Of a stretch of 64,000 nucleotides of DNA, positions 26,096 to 34,957 are shown one piece after another (position 1 is the stretch's first letter; the number at the start of each line of letters is the position of its first letter). Made by a program: the position numbers and the translations under genes. The notes beneath the pieces are model-generated. The model was not told where the DNA came from. It was given only the letters and a program-made list of their open reading frames with translations, and did not search any database. The DNA is from Paraburkholderia monticola (GTDB lineage Bacteria; Pseudomonadota; Gammaproteobacteria; Burkholderiales; Burkholderiaceae), in assembly GCF_001580545.1 (NCBI RefSeq), contig NZ_LRBG01000012.1, positions 1-64,000 of the forward strand, in the 5' to 3' direction.

Positions 26096-29000
26096 TCACA
26101 CGGGCTGCTTTTTCATCAACAGCTTCAGCAACGCCGGCAACAGCAACAGCACGAGCGGCAACTGCACGATCAGGCCCGAGATGATCGCGATCGCGAGCGG
26201 TTGCTGCATCGCCGAGCCTTGCCCCAGCGCGAACGCGAGCGGCAACAGCGCGAGGATCGCGGCGATCGTCGTCATCGCGATCGGCCGCAGGCGGTTGCGG
26301 CCGGCAGCCTGTAACGCGTCGTCGAACGGCATCTCGTCGTCGCGCACCAGCGCCTGCAATTCCGACACATAGAAGATCGCCACCTCGGTCACGATACCGA
26401 CGATCATCGTCATGCCCATCATCGCGGAGATGTTCAGCTCGATGCCGGTGATCCACAGCCCGATGAACACCGCGCCGGCCGCAAGCAGCGGCATCGCCAG
26501 CACCGCGAGCGCGACGCGCAGGCGTTCGTAGAGAAACAGCAGCAGGCCGAACACGAGCGCGATCGCGGCGCCGAATACGGTCAGCAGACCCTTGAAGGCG
26601 ATCTGCTGTTGCTGGTACAGACCGCCGAGCTCGTAATAGACGCCCGAGGGCAGCAGGTTCGCGTCGCCCAGGGCCTTCTGCACGTCGGCGATCGTCGAGC
26701 CGAGATCGCGCCCGTCGATGCGCGCGGTGACCGCAACCATCCGCTTCAGGTTCGAACGGCTGATCTCGGGCTGACCGGTCACGCTCACGCGATCGGCGAC
26801 ACGCTTCAGCGCGAACAGATGTCCGTCCGGCGCGCGTATCTGTAACTGCCCAAGTTGCGTATCGGTGAGCTGGCGCGCGCCGTTCACGCGCACGCGGACA
26901 CCAACCGTTTTCGGGCCGCTCTGGAACTGCGTCGCGACATTGCCTTCGAGCAGGTCGGTGACGGCCTGCGCGATCGCTTGCGGGTCCATGCCTTCGGCCG
27001 CGGCAGCGGCGGGCAGGATGTGCAGCTCGATGGCGTCGCCGGCCGGGTTGATGCCGTCGTTCACGTCGACGATGCCCTGGATCTGGCCGATGCGCGCCGC
27101 GACCTTGCGCGCGGTCGTGTCGAGCGTGGCCGGATCGTCGGAGAAGATCTTGATCTGGACGGGCTGCGGCACCGCGGTCAGATCGCCGATCAGGTCTTCC
27201 ATCAGCTGCGCGAGTTCGATGCTGACGCCCGGCACCTGCGCGTCGATCTGCGAGCGGATCTCTTCCATCACGGTGTCGATCGGCTCGCGCTTGCCGGACT
27301 TCAGCCGCACGAAGAAGTCGCCCTTGTTGGGTTCGTTCAGATCGCCGCCGAGTCCCGCGCCGGTGCGGCGCGAGTAGGTGGCAACATTCGGATTCGCGCG
27401 CACGATCTGCTCGATCTGCTTCATGAGCCGGTCCGTTTCGGTGATCGAGGTGCCGGGCTGCGTGTGATAGTCGAGCACGAAGCCACCTTCGTCCATGCTC
27501 GGCATGAAGCCGCTGCCGACGCGCGTGAACGCGAACGCCCCGACCACGATCAACGGCACGACCCCCAGCAGCACGAGCGGCGGCCGCGCGATCACCCGGC
27601 CGACCGTGCCCGCATAGCGCCGGTTCAGCCAGGCCGCGAAGCGCGTTTCCTCGTGCTCGTCGGCGTCCTTGGGTTTCAACCAGTGGTCGCACAGGATCGG
27701 CACCGCGAGCCACGTCACGAGGAACGAGATGAACAGCGCACTCGCCATCGTCAGCGACAGCGCCTTGAAAAAGGCCCCCGTCACGCCCGACAGAAACGCG
27801 AGCGGCACGAAGATGATCAGCGTCGCCGCCGAGGACCCTGCGAGCGGCCGCGTGAATTCGAGAGCCGCCGCCATCACGCGGCCGTGGAACGCGCGTGCGC
27901 CGGCCTCGCGCATGCGTCGCACGATGTGCTCGATCATGACGATCGCGTCGTCGATGACGAGGCCGACCGCGGCGGCCATGCCGCCCAGCGTCATGATGTT
28001 GAAGCCCATGCCGAACACGTCGAGCAGCAGGATCGTCGCGGCCATCACGACTGGCACCAGCGCGACGGCGATCGCGGTGATCTTCCGGTTGCGCAGGAAC
28101 ACGAACAACGTCAAGGCCGCGAGCACCACGCCGATCATGATCGCGTCGCGCACGCTGGTGGCCGACGCGATCACCAGTTCGCTCTGGTCGTACCAGTTCG
28201 ACAGATGCACGCCCGCGGGCATCTGCGGCTCGAACGCGGCGAGCCTCGCGCGGATCGCGCGCGCCATCGCGACGCTGTTCGCGCCGGGCTGCTGGTACAC
28301 GTTCAGCAGGACGGCATCCTGACCATCGGCGGTGACACGCATCCACTGCGGCACGACGCCCTGGCTCACCGTCGCGACGTCGCCGAGGCGGATCTGCGCG
28401 CCGTTCGCGTTGCCGTTGGCGGACACGACCACGTTGCGCAGTTCGTCGAGCTCGGTGATCGTCGAGTTGGTGACGACGAGGTACAGCTTGTCGTGATCCT
28501 CGATGCGGCCGTTCGCCATCAGCACGTTGCTCGCGCCGATTGCCTTCGAGATGTCCGAAAGCGATAGCTTGTAGGCGGCGAGGCGAACCGGGTCGACCGC
28601 GACTTCGAACTCGTCCTGCGCGCCGCCGGTCACCTCGACGCGCGCCACGCCTTCCACCGACGACAGTAGCGGCCGCATCTGGAACTGCGCGAGATCGCGC
28701 AGCGCGGAGAGCGACTGCCGCGTCGACGTGAGGCTATACGCGAGCACCGGAAACACGGTCGGGTCCATGCGCCGCACCTGCATCGTCGTGCCGGCAGGCA
28801 GCGTCGCGAGAATTTCGCTGATCGCCGATTGCGCCTGCAACGTCGCCTGGGCCATGTCGGTGCCCCAGTCGAAGTTCAGCGAGATCTCCGCGGCGCCGCG
28901 GCTCGTCGTCGATTCGACTTCGCGTACGTTCGGCACGCGGCGCAGTGCTTCTTCGACCGGCATCGTGACGAGCGTCGTCATCTGTTCGGCGGGGCGGTCG

Positions 29001-29155
29001 CCCGCGTCGAGCGAGACGACCGCGCGCGGAAACGCGACGTTCGGAAACAGCGAGATCGGCAGACGGAACGCGCTCAGCGCGCCGGCGATCGCGAGCAAGG
29101 CGATCACGAACAGCAGCGAGCGACGATGCGTCTGCATCCATTGACCGAAATTCAT
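26096..29155 (-). CDS. RND efflux transporter, inner-membrane permease
   Basis: The 1019-residue protein has the RND plan: an N-terminal helix (LLFVIALLAIAGALSAFRLP), two large periplasmic loops and two six-helix bundles. The proton-relay aspartates lie in VGLVIDDAIVMIEHI of helix 4. The double Asp resembles drug-type (HAE) pumps more than metal pumps, but the family is divergent and the substrate is unknown. Its start overlaps the adaptor stop as ATGA. It is the third gene of the OMF-MFP-RND operon and converges on hpnK. Confidence 0.9.
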   Translation of the reverse strand: MNFGQWMQTHRRSLLFVIALLAIAGALSAFRLPISLFPNVAFPRAVVSLDAGDRPAEQMTTLVTMPVEEALRRVPNVREVESTTSRGAAEISLNFDWGTDMAQATLQAQSAISEILATLPAGTTMQVRRMDPTVFPVLAYSLTSTRQSLSALRDLAQFQMRPLLSSVEGVARVEVTGGAQDEFEVAVDPVRLAAYKLSLSDISKAIGASNVLMANGRIEDHDKLYLVVTNSTITELDELRNVVVSANGNANGAQIRLGDVATVSQGVVPQWMRVTADGQDAVLLNVYQQPGANSVAMARAIRARLAAFEPQMPAGVHLSNWYDQSELVIASATSVRDAIMIGVVLAALTLFVFLRNRKITAIAVALVPVVMAATILLLDVFGMGFNIMTLGGMAAAVGLVIDDAIVMIEHIVRRMREAGARAFHGRVMAAALEFTRPLAGSSAATLIIFVPLAFLSGVTGAFFKALSLTMASALFISFLVTWLAVPILCDHWLKPKDADEHEETRFAAWLNRRYAGTVGRVIARPPLVLLGVVPLIVVGAFAFTRVGSGFMPSMDEGGFVLDYHTQPGTSITETDRLMKQIEQIVRANPNVATYSRRTGAGLGGDLNEPNKGDFFVRLKSGKREPIDTVMEEIRSQIDAQVPGVSIELAQLMEDLIGDLTAVPQPVQIKIFSDDPATLDTTARKVAARIGQIQGIVDVNDGINPAGDAIELHILPAAAAAEGMDPQAIAQAVTDLLEGNVATQFQSGPKTVGVRVRVNGARQLTDTQLGQLQIRAPDGHLFALKRVADRVSVTGQPEISRSNLKRMVAVTARIDGRDLGSTIADVQKALGDANLLPSGVYYELGGLYQQQQIAFKGLLTVFGAAIALVFGLLLFLYERLRVALAVLAMPLLAAGAVFIGLWITGIELNISAMMGMTMIVGIVTEVAIFYVSELQALVRDDEMPFDDALQAAGRNRLRPIAMTTIAAILALLPLAFALGQGSAMQQPLAIAIISGLIVQLPLVLLLLPALLKLLMKKQPV

Positions 29156-30276
29156 CGCGCGCGATCTCCTGCGGCGCGTACCGCCATGCCGTCTTTCAGC
29201 TCGTAGTTGCCGCTCGTCACGACGCCGAGCGCGGGATCGAGCGGACCGTCGACGCCGTAGCGCTCGCCGTTCTCGACCGCGATCGTGACGGCGACGCGGC
29301 GCGCCCTGTTTTGCGGCGTGATCTGGAACACGTACGCGCTCTGGCCATCCCGCAGCACGGCCGCGCGCGGCACGATCCAGTGCGTGCCGGTGCGCGTCGC
29401 GATGTCGGCGGCGACGCGCGTGCCGGGGATGAACGGCGTTTGCGCGAGCGGGACCGTCGCGCCGATGTTGACGAGTTGGGATTGCTGATCGATGGCGGCG
29501 CCGACCAGCACCACGCGGCCTTCGACCGCCGTCTTCGCGAGTGCCGCGGACAGGCCGTGCAGGGTCAGCGCATCGCCGGGATGAATCGCCGCGGCGTCGG
29601 TGGGCTCGACGCCGAGCGTCACGTTGGAGCGCGCGTCGGTGCTCGCGCCGCTCGCGAGTTGCAGGATCGCCGCGCCGGCCTGCAACTGGTCGCCTTGCGC
29701 CGCCGATATCTGCAGCACCACGCCATCGAAGGGCGCGGTCACGACCTTGTTGCCGCTCGCGATGCCGGTCTGATTCTGCGCGGCGAGCGCGTCGCGCGCA
29801 TCGTCGACGGCCTTGCTCGCGCTGGCCAGCTGCGATTGCGTCGCGAGTCCCTGGTCGTACAGCGAGCGGGTCCGCGCGAGTTCGCCTTGCGCGAGCGTCA
29901 GCGCGCTTCTCGCTTGCGCGGCGGCAAGCACGGCAGCGGGATCGGCCTGCACGACCAGCAGCGGCGTGCCGCGTTTGACCGTCTGGCCCGCCTGCACGCG
30001 CAGCTGCACGATACGCGCGACATAGGGCAGATTGATCGTCGTCAGGTTCGACGCGGTGGCCGCGACGATCCCGAAGCCGCGCACCGGCTGCGCGATCGCG
30101 GCGCGCTGCACGCGCACGGTCTGCACCGCGACCGAGGGTTGCGCTTCGGAGGCGGCATGATCGTCCGCGTGGACCGGCTGGACCGATGCATACAACAGGA
30201 CCGCGCCAACCAGCGGCGCGGCGACGGCCACAACACGCGGCCACGCGGGTCGCGATGAAAACAGGCTATTTCGCAT
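29152..30276 (-). CDS. RND efflux periplasmic adaptor (membrane fusion protein)
   Basis: The 374-residue protein has an N-terminal signal or anchor (about 12-37, ending VHA-DDH), a lipoyl-like domain split by a coiled-coil hairpin (LAAAQARSALTLAQGELARTRSL...), and beta-barrel domains (VTAPFDGVVLQISAAQGD). It links the permease to the outer-membrane channel. It overlaps the OMF gene by 11 bases and the permease by 4. The start at 30276 is chosen because the longer frame lies inside the OMF gene. Confidence 0.88.
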   Translation of the reverse strand: MRNSLFSSRPAWPRVVAVAAPLVGAVLLYASVQPVHADDHAASEAQPSVAVQTVRVQRAAIAQPVRGFGIVAATASNLTTINLPYVARIVQLRVQAGQTVKRGTPLLVVQADPAAVLAAAQARSALTLAQGELARTRSLYDQGLATQSQLASASKAVDDARDALAAQNQTGIASGNKVVTAPFDGVVLQISAAQGDQLQAGAAILQLASGASTDARSNVTLGVEPTDAAAIHPGDALTLHGLSAALAKTAVEGRVVLVGAAIDQQSQLVNIGATVPLAQTPFIPGTRVAADIATRTGTHWIVPRAAVLRDGQSAYVFQITPQNRARRVAVTIAVENGERYGVDGPLDPALGVVTSGNYELKDGMAVRAAGDRAR

Positions 30277-31678
30277 GAGAGTCGATGAAAGTCTGGGCGG
30301 AAGGGAAAGCGTCGGGGATCGCGCTGCCGAGCAGCGCCTGCAAGCCGACACGTTGTTCGTCGAGCGCTTCGCGCAGCGTCGCGACGTCGATGCGTTTCGC
30401 GAGTGCAGCGCTTTGCGCGTCGGTGTATGCGCCAAGCACGAGGTTGTGGTCGGCGTAGGCCGCCGCGGCTTCGCGCGCGCCCCGTTCGACCTCCGGCAGC
30501 GCCGCTTCGGTCTGCTGCAACTGGCGCGCGAGAATCGCGCTGTCCTCGCGTAGTCGCGCAACTTCCGCATACGCCGCGTTCAGGCGCGTCTGGTATTCGT
30601 CGCGCAGCCGCTGACGGGTCGCTTTTTCGATTGCGACATTGCCCTGGTTGCGGTTGAAGATCGGCAGGCTCAGGTTGATCTGAAAGCCGCTCGTGTAGAT
30701 GTTCGAGGTGTCGCGCGCGCGCACGAAACCGACCGAAAGGCTCGGGAACTGGCTCAGAATCGCCGCGCGATATTTCTGCTCCTGCGCTTCGTAACCGGCC
30801 TGTAGCGCGATCAGGTCGGGGCGGCGGCGGGCGAGATCGGCGAGCGCCGCGTCGAGCGTGGTGTCGGAGAGCGGCACGAGGTCATCGTCGCTGCCCGCCT
30901 GCAATCGCAATTGCACCTCGGGTGCGAGGCCTAGCAAGGCATTCAGATCGTGATGCGTTTGCGCGGCCGCGCGCTCGGCGTCGGCGTATTGCTTGCGCGC
31001 GTCGCTATAGGCGAGGAGCGCGGCGGCGAGCGTGTCGTCGGTCAGATTGCCGTTGGCGCGCGCCGCGGCCATGCGCTCGTAGCGCGTGCGCGCGAGCTCG
31101 CGTTGTTGCTGCAGCAGCGGCAGCGTGCGCTGTTGGAAGCCGGTCTTCACGAACAGTTGCCGCGCTTGCGCGACGACCTGCCATTCCTGCCACAGCAGCC
31201 CGAGATCGGTCTTCGCGACCGTCGCATCGGCGGACTTCTGGTTCGCGCTGCGCAGCACGATCGCCATCACGTCGATGCTCAGGCCATAATTGAACGCGCG
31301 GGTGGTGCCGGCCGCGCCCGGATAATCGCTCGACACGCTCAGCTGCGGATCGGGCAACAGACCCGCCGAATAAGCCTGCGCGCGGGCGATGCCGAGATCG
31401 TCGCGGGCCAGCCTGAGATCGGGATTGTTGGCGACCGCGAGCATGGCGACTTCATCGATGTCGAGCCCGTCGGCGGGATCGAAGCGATGCGCGACCAACT
31501 CGGGCAGCGGCATGCTGGCGGGATCGATGCGGATGCGTTCGAGCGAACGCGCGGACGTCGAGGTGTCCTGCGGGGCGAGCGGCTCGCGGTGGTAAGCCGC
31601 GCAGCCGCCGAAGAGGAGCGCGCACAACGGCACGAGGGCGCGCCGACGCAGCGCCGCAGCGGCATTGAAAACAGGCAA
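30266..31678 (-). CDS. RND efflux outer-membrane channel lipoprotein (TolC/OMF family)
   Basis: The product of about 470 residues is a TolC-type factor with two repeats of the OEP domain. It has a lipoprotein signal whose lipobox is LFGGC. No ATG lies before the lipobox: a TTG at 31678 with AGGAG six bases upstream is the best start, and a TTG at 31735 without a Shine-Dalgarno is the alternative. It is the first gene of the efflux operon, preceded by a PmrA-like box on the same strand. Confidence 0.85.
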   Translation of the reverse strand: MPVFNAAAALRRRALVPLCALLFGGCAAYHREPLAPQDTSTSARSLERIRIDPASMPLPELVAHRFDPADGLDIDEVAMLAVANNPDLRLARDDLGIARAQAYSAGLLPDPQLSVSSDYPGAAGTTRAFNYGLSIDVMAIVLRSANQKSADATVAKTDLGLLWQEWQVVAQARQLFVKTGFQQRTLPLLQQQRELARTRYERMAAARANGNLTDDTLAAALLAYSDARKQYADAERAAAQTHHDLNALLGLAPEVQLRLQAGSDDDLVPLSDTTLDAALADLARRRPDLIALQAGYEAQEQKYRAAILSQFPSLSVGFVRARDTSNIYTSGFQINLSLPIFNRNQGNVAIEKATRQRLRDEYQTRLNAAYAEVARLREDSAILARQLQQTEAALPEVERGAREAAAAYADHNLVLGAYTDAQSAALAKRIDVATLREALDEQRVGLQALLGSAIPDAFPSAQTFIDSHAK

Positions 31679-31744
31679 ATCCGGCTCCTGCGAATCGGAT
31701 GAAGGGACGCGTGCCTCGCGAACGAGGTCTCGCAACGGGAGCCG

Positions 31745-31778
31745 ATTTTGCGAAGTGCCCGCTTAAGACAGGCTTAAC
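31745..31778 (-). promoter_or_regulatory. PmrA/QseB-type direct repeat for the efflux operon
   Basis: On the minus strand GTTAAG-CCTGT-CTTAAG (31778-31762) is a nearly perfect two-hexamer box, followed after 11 bases by CAAAAT (31750-31745) as a weak -10. This would start transcription near 31738, about 60 bases before the proposed TTG start of the channel gene. Confidence 0.6.
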
Positions 31779-31828
31779 GTGCAACCTCGCGGCACCTGCT
31801 AAGCGAAATCGGCACGTGATCCGTCACC

Positions 31829-31862
31829 CGTAAGGATTCGTTAAGCCGCCGAGGCCGATAAT
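31829..31862 (+). promoter_or_regulatory. PmrA/QseB-type direct repeat for the second two-component system
   Basis: CGTAAG-GATTC-GTTAAG (31829-31845) lies 11 bases before GATAAT (31857-31862), a good -10. It points into the regulator gene at 31898, suggesting autoregulation. With the box at 31762 it makes a symmetric divergent control region. Confidence 0.6.
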
Positions 31863-31897
31863 GCGGCGGCCAAACCGCAAGAAGGAGGGCAGAGGCC

Positions 31898-32560
31898 ATG
31901 CGCCTGCTACTGGTCGAAGACGACGACATGATCGCGGAATCGGTGTTGGGCGCGATGCGCCGCGCCGGCTACGCGATCGACTGGGCCGAGGACGGCCGCG
32001 CGGCGGAACTGTCGCTCGATAACGGCGTGTACGACCTCGTGCTGCTCGACCTCGGCCTGCCGAAAAAGGACGGCATCGACGTACTGAACGCGTATCGCCG
32101 CAACGGCGGCGCGGCGCCGGTGATCATCCTGACCGCGCGCGACGCGGTCGACGAACGCATCCGCGGTCTCGACGCCGGCGCCGACGACTACCTGATCAAG
32201 CCGTTCGATCTCGACGAGCTGGCGGCGCGGATTCGCGCGCTGCTGCGCCGGCGCACCGGCCAGAAGCAGCCGGTCTACAGCCACGGCGAACTGACGCTCG
32301 ACCCCGCCGCGCACGAAGTCACCAAGGACGGCGAGCCGCTGCCGCTGGTGCCGCGCGAATTCGCGTTGCTGCAGGCGCTGATCGAGGAGCCGACGCGCGT
32401 GTTCACGAAGGCCGAGCTCGAAGAAAAGCTGTACGGCTGGGGCGAGGAAGTGGGCAGCAACACGATCGAAGTGCATGTGCACAGTCTGCGCCGCAAGATC
32501 GGCGCGGACCAGGTCGTGACCGTGCGCGGCGTCGGCTATCGGCTGAAGAGGTGCGGATGA
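31898..32560 (+). CDS. OmpR-family response regulator of efflux locus (QseB/CzcR-like)
   Basis: The 220-residue protein has Asp51 as phospho-acceptor (VLLDLGLP), Asp8-Asp10, the conserved Lys in IKPFDLDEL, and a C-terminal winged helix ending EVHVHSLRRKIGADQVVTVRGVGYRL. AAGGAGG precedes the ATG. The stop overlaps the kinase start (ATGA). It is divergent from the efflux operon and most likely controls it. It is similar to, but distinct from, the regulator at 22522. Confidence 0.92.
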   Translation: MRLLLVEDDDMIAESVLGAMRRAGYAIDWAEDGRAAELSLDNGVYDLVLLDLGLPKKDGIDVLNAYRRNGGAAPVIILTARDAVDERIRGLDAGADDYLIKPFDLDELAARIRALLRRRTGQKQPVYSHGELTLDPAAHEVTKDGEPLPLVPREFALLQALIEEPTRVFTKAELEEKLYGWGEEVGSNTIEVHVHSLRRKIGADQVVTVRGVGYRLKRCG

Positions 32561-33921
32561 CGTCGATTCGCCGCTGGCTGCTCGGCTGGCTGATCTTCGG
32601 CATGCTGGCGGCGTCGGGGGTTGCGGGATTCGCGATCTTTCATACCGCGCGACGCGAGGCGAGTGAGCTGTTCGACTACGAGTTGCGTGCGGTCGCGCTG
32701 TCATTGCCGTCGACGCTGAGCGGCACAAGCAGCGGCGAGCGGCATGACCCCGACCTCGGTGCGCTCGCCGACGACCGCATCGTGATCGAGATCTGGAACA
32801 GCAGCGGGGTGCTCGTCTATCACTCGGCGCAGGCGCCGGTGTTCGAGCGTCTGCTGCCGGGCTTCAACACGGTGCCGCGCGGCGACAATCACTGGCGCAC
32901 CTTCGGCATCGCGCAGAAAGACCGCTACGTGCAGGTCGCCCAGCCGGTTTCGGTGCGCGAAGACCTCGCGTTGCAGCTCGCGCTGCACACGCTGTGGCCG
33001 CTCGGCGTACTGCTGCCGGTGACGATCGGGCTCGTGCTGCTGGTGGTCGCGCGCGGGCTCGCGCCGATCGGCGGCTTGTCGCGCGCGCTCGCGACGCGTT
33101 CGATCGATTCGCTCGAACCGCTGCGGCTCGACGGCAACGTGCCCGTCGAGATCCGGCCACTCGTCGAAGCGCTGAACGATCTGCTGCAACGGCTGCATAC
33201 GGCGTCGCAGGCGCAGCGCACGTTTATCGCCGATGCCGCGCACGAGCTGCGCTCGCCGCTCGCGGCGCTGAAGCTGCAACTGCAGGCGGCCTCGCGCGAT
33301 GGCTCGCTCAAGGGCGACGGGCAGACGCTCGAGCGCGTCGAGCATCGCGTGAACCGGATCATCCACCTCGTGCAGCAACTGCTGACGCTCGCGCGCGAAG
33401 ACGCGCAGCCGGTTACCTCGACGGTGCCGGTCAGCCTGCGCCGTATCGGCGAGCAGGCGGTCAGCGATTGTTCCCTGCTCGCGGAGCTGCACGAGATCGA
33501 TCTCGGCCTCGAGTGCGAACACGCGCGTACGCCGAACGACACCTATACGGTGCTCGCCGAGCCGCACAGCATCAGCGTGCTATTAGGAAACCTGATCAAC
33601 AATGCGATTCGTCATACGCCGCCGGGTGGCCGCGTCGATGTGGTGCTGCGACGCACGGGCGAGCGGGTCGGCTTCGAGGTCGTCGATAGCGGCTCGGGGA
33701 TTCCGGAGGCGGAACTCGAACGCGTGTTCGACCGCTTCTACCGCGGCGAGGACTCGAGGGGCGAGGGCAGCGGGCTCGGACTCGCGATCGTCGCGCGCAT
33801 CGCCGAGCGGCATCAGCTTGGCCTGTCGCTGCGCAATAACGTCGGCGGGCCCGGTTTGCGGGTATCGGTCACGGGGCTGCGCGCACACGATGCTGACACG
33901 CCCGTCGCGGCCGCGCATTGA
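32557..33921 (+). CDS. Sensor histidine kinase of efflux locus (QseC-like)
   Basis: The 454-residue kinase has membrane helices at about 8-28 and 146-166 and a periplasmic sensing domain between them (with WNSSGVLVYHSAQAP, as in QseC-type sensors). The phospho-acceptor is His229 in FIADAAHELRSPLAALK, and the ATPase boxes include NLINNAIRHTP, DSGSGIP and GSGLGLAIV. The ATG at 32557 overlaps the regulator stop. The signal is unknown. Confidence 0.92.
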   Translation: MTSIRRWLLGWLIFGMLAASGVAGFAIFHTARREASELFDYELRAVALSLPSTLSGTSSGERHDPDLGALADDRIVIEIWNSSGVLVYHSAQAPVFERLLPGFNTVPRGDNHWRTFGIAQKDRYVQVAQPVSVREDLALQLALHTLWPLGVLLPVTIGLVLLVVARGLAPIGGLSRALATRSIDSLEPLRLDGNVPVEIRPLVEALNDLLQRLHTASQAQRTFIADAAHELRSPLAALKLQLQAASRDGSLKGDGQTLERVEHRVNRIIHLVQQLLTLAREDAQPVTSTVPVSLRRIGEQAVSDCSLLAELHEIDLGLECEHARTPNDTYTVLAEPHSISVLLGNLINNAIRHTPPGGRVDVVLRRTGERVGFEVVDSGSGIPEAELERVFDRFYRGEDSRGEGSGLGLAIVARIAERHQLGLSLRNNVGGPGLRVSVTGLRAHDADTPVAAAH

Positions 33922-34012
33922 CATTCGTCACTCCCCGCTCGGGTTGTCACAAGCACGTGGGCGCACGCTGCTACAATCTCACTTTTCAAGATCGACCGAT
34001 TGGTTGTGCACT

Positions 34013-34912
34013 ATGGGTTTCGAACAACTCGCTGAACTGAAGAAGCAACTGGCCGCGGCGCGCGCCGCCGCCGAGTCCGCCGGCAAGCCCGATCGCAAAT
34101 CGGCCGCACGGCCTGCTTCGAAGTCCGCTGGCAAGCCCGCTTCACATCCAGGCTCGCACCCCGAACGCGGCGCCAACCCGGGCACGAGGCCCGGTGGCCG
34201 GCCCGCTGCGAACCCGGCCGCGAAGGCCGGTGCTCGCCCGGACGGCAAGCCGGGCAAGCGGCCGGGCCGCCCGCAGCCCCCGCGTCACGCGGCGCCCGCT
34301 GGTGCGGCGAGCGCGAAGCCGGCGGTGGACGCGAAGCCGGTCGACCCGGTGGTGCGCTCGATCGGCCGTCTGCAAAAGCATTTCCCGGTCGCTTTCCCGA
34401 AGAATCCGGCGCCGAAGCTGCCGCTGAAGATCGGCATTTTCGAAGACCTCGTCGTGCATGCGAAGGAGCTGTCGCTCACCGAAGCCGAGTTGCGCGACGC
34501 GATCAAGACCTGGTGCCGCGGCGGGCGCTACTGGAAGAGCCTCGTCGAAGGCGCGGCGCGCGTCGATCTGGCGGGCGTCGAAGCCGGCAAGGTCACCGCG
34601 CAGGAAGCCGCGGGCGCGCAGCGCCTGCTCGCGCATCGCGCGGCGAAGGGCGCGCAGAAGGCCGCCGAAGCGACGGCGGGCGCGAATGCGCCGGCCGATG
34701 CAGGCGAGGGCGCGGCCGCTGACAAGCCGCAAGCGGAAGCAGCATCCGCGGGGCTCGAACCGGCGGCCCCGCAAGCGGACACCGCTGCCGCGGCCGTGGC
34801 GCCGGAATCCGCACCGGAATCCGCAGCGGCGAATAATGCTGAAAACGCGGATGCTCCCGCGCAGGCCCCCGCGCAGGCCACCACTCCCGCCTCCACCCCC
34901 TCCCAGGCCTGA
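34013..34912 (+). CDS. proQ: ProQ/FinO-domain RNA-binding protein
   Basis: The 299-residue protein has a short helical start (LAELKKQLAAARAAAES), a basic Lys/Pro/Arg/Gly-rich linker to about residue 100, and a ProQ/FinO domain at about 108-200 (LQKHFPVAFPKNPAPKLPLKIGIFEDL...WCRGGRYWKSL). It ends in a long Ala/Pro/Glu low-complexity tail. Such proteins bind structured RNAs and stabilise mRNA 3' ends or sRNAs. The tail is much longer than in E. coli ProQ. A TACAAT hexamer at 33972-33977 may be its -10. Confidence 0.88.
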   Translation: MGFEQLAELKKQLAAARAAAESAGKPDRKSAARPASKSAGKPASHPGSHPERGANPGTRPGGRPAANPAAKAGARPDGKPGKRPGRPQPPRHAAPAGAASAKPAVDAKPVDPVVRSIGRLQKHFPVAFPKNPAPKLPLKIGIFEDLVVHAKELSLTEAELRDAIKTWCRGGRYWKSLVEGAARVDLAGVEAGKVTAQEAAGAQRLLAHRAAKGAQKAAEATAGANAPADAGEGAAADKPQAEAASAGLEPAAPQADTAAAAVAPESAPESAAANNAENADAPAQAPAQATTPASTPSQA

Positions 34913-34923
34913 CCCAGGCCTCA

Positions 34924-34957
34924 CCCGTCATGGCCTCGATCACGAGGCCATGACGGG
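34924..34957. terminator. Perfect 15-bp hairpin between convergent genes
   Basis: CCCGTCATGGCCTCG and CGAGGCCATGACGGG form a perfect 15-pair stem with a four-base ATCA loop. The right arm encodes the last residues (PVMAS) of the minus-strand TAXI gene and the loop holds part of its stop. No T run follows on either strand. It may serve as a bidirectional terminator or 3'-protecting hairpin. Confidence 0.55.

Noticed and set aside
25935..28346. 803-codon open frame antisense to the RND permease, and a 570-codon plus-strand frame at 26855-28567
   Set aside because: Both overlap the clearly homologous RND gene and have Arg/Ala/His-rich composition typical of shadow frames in GC-rich DNA.
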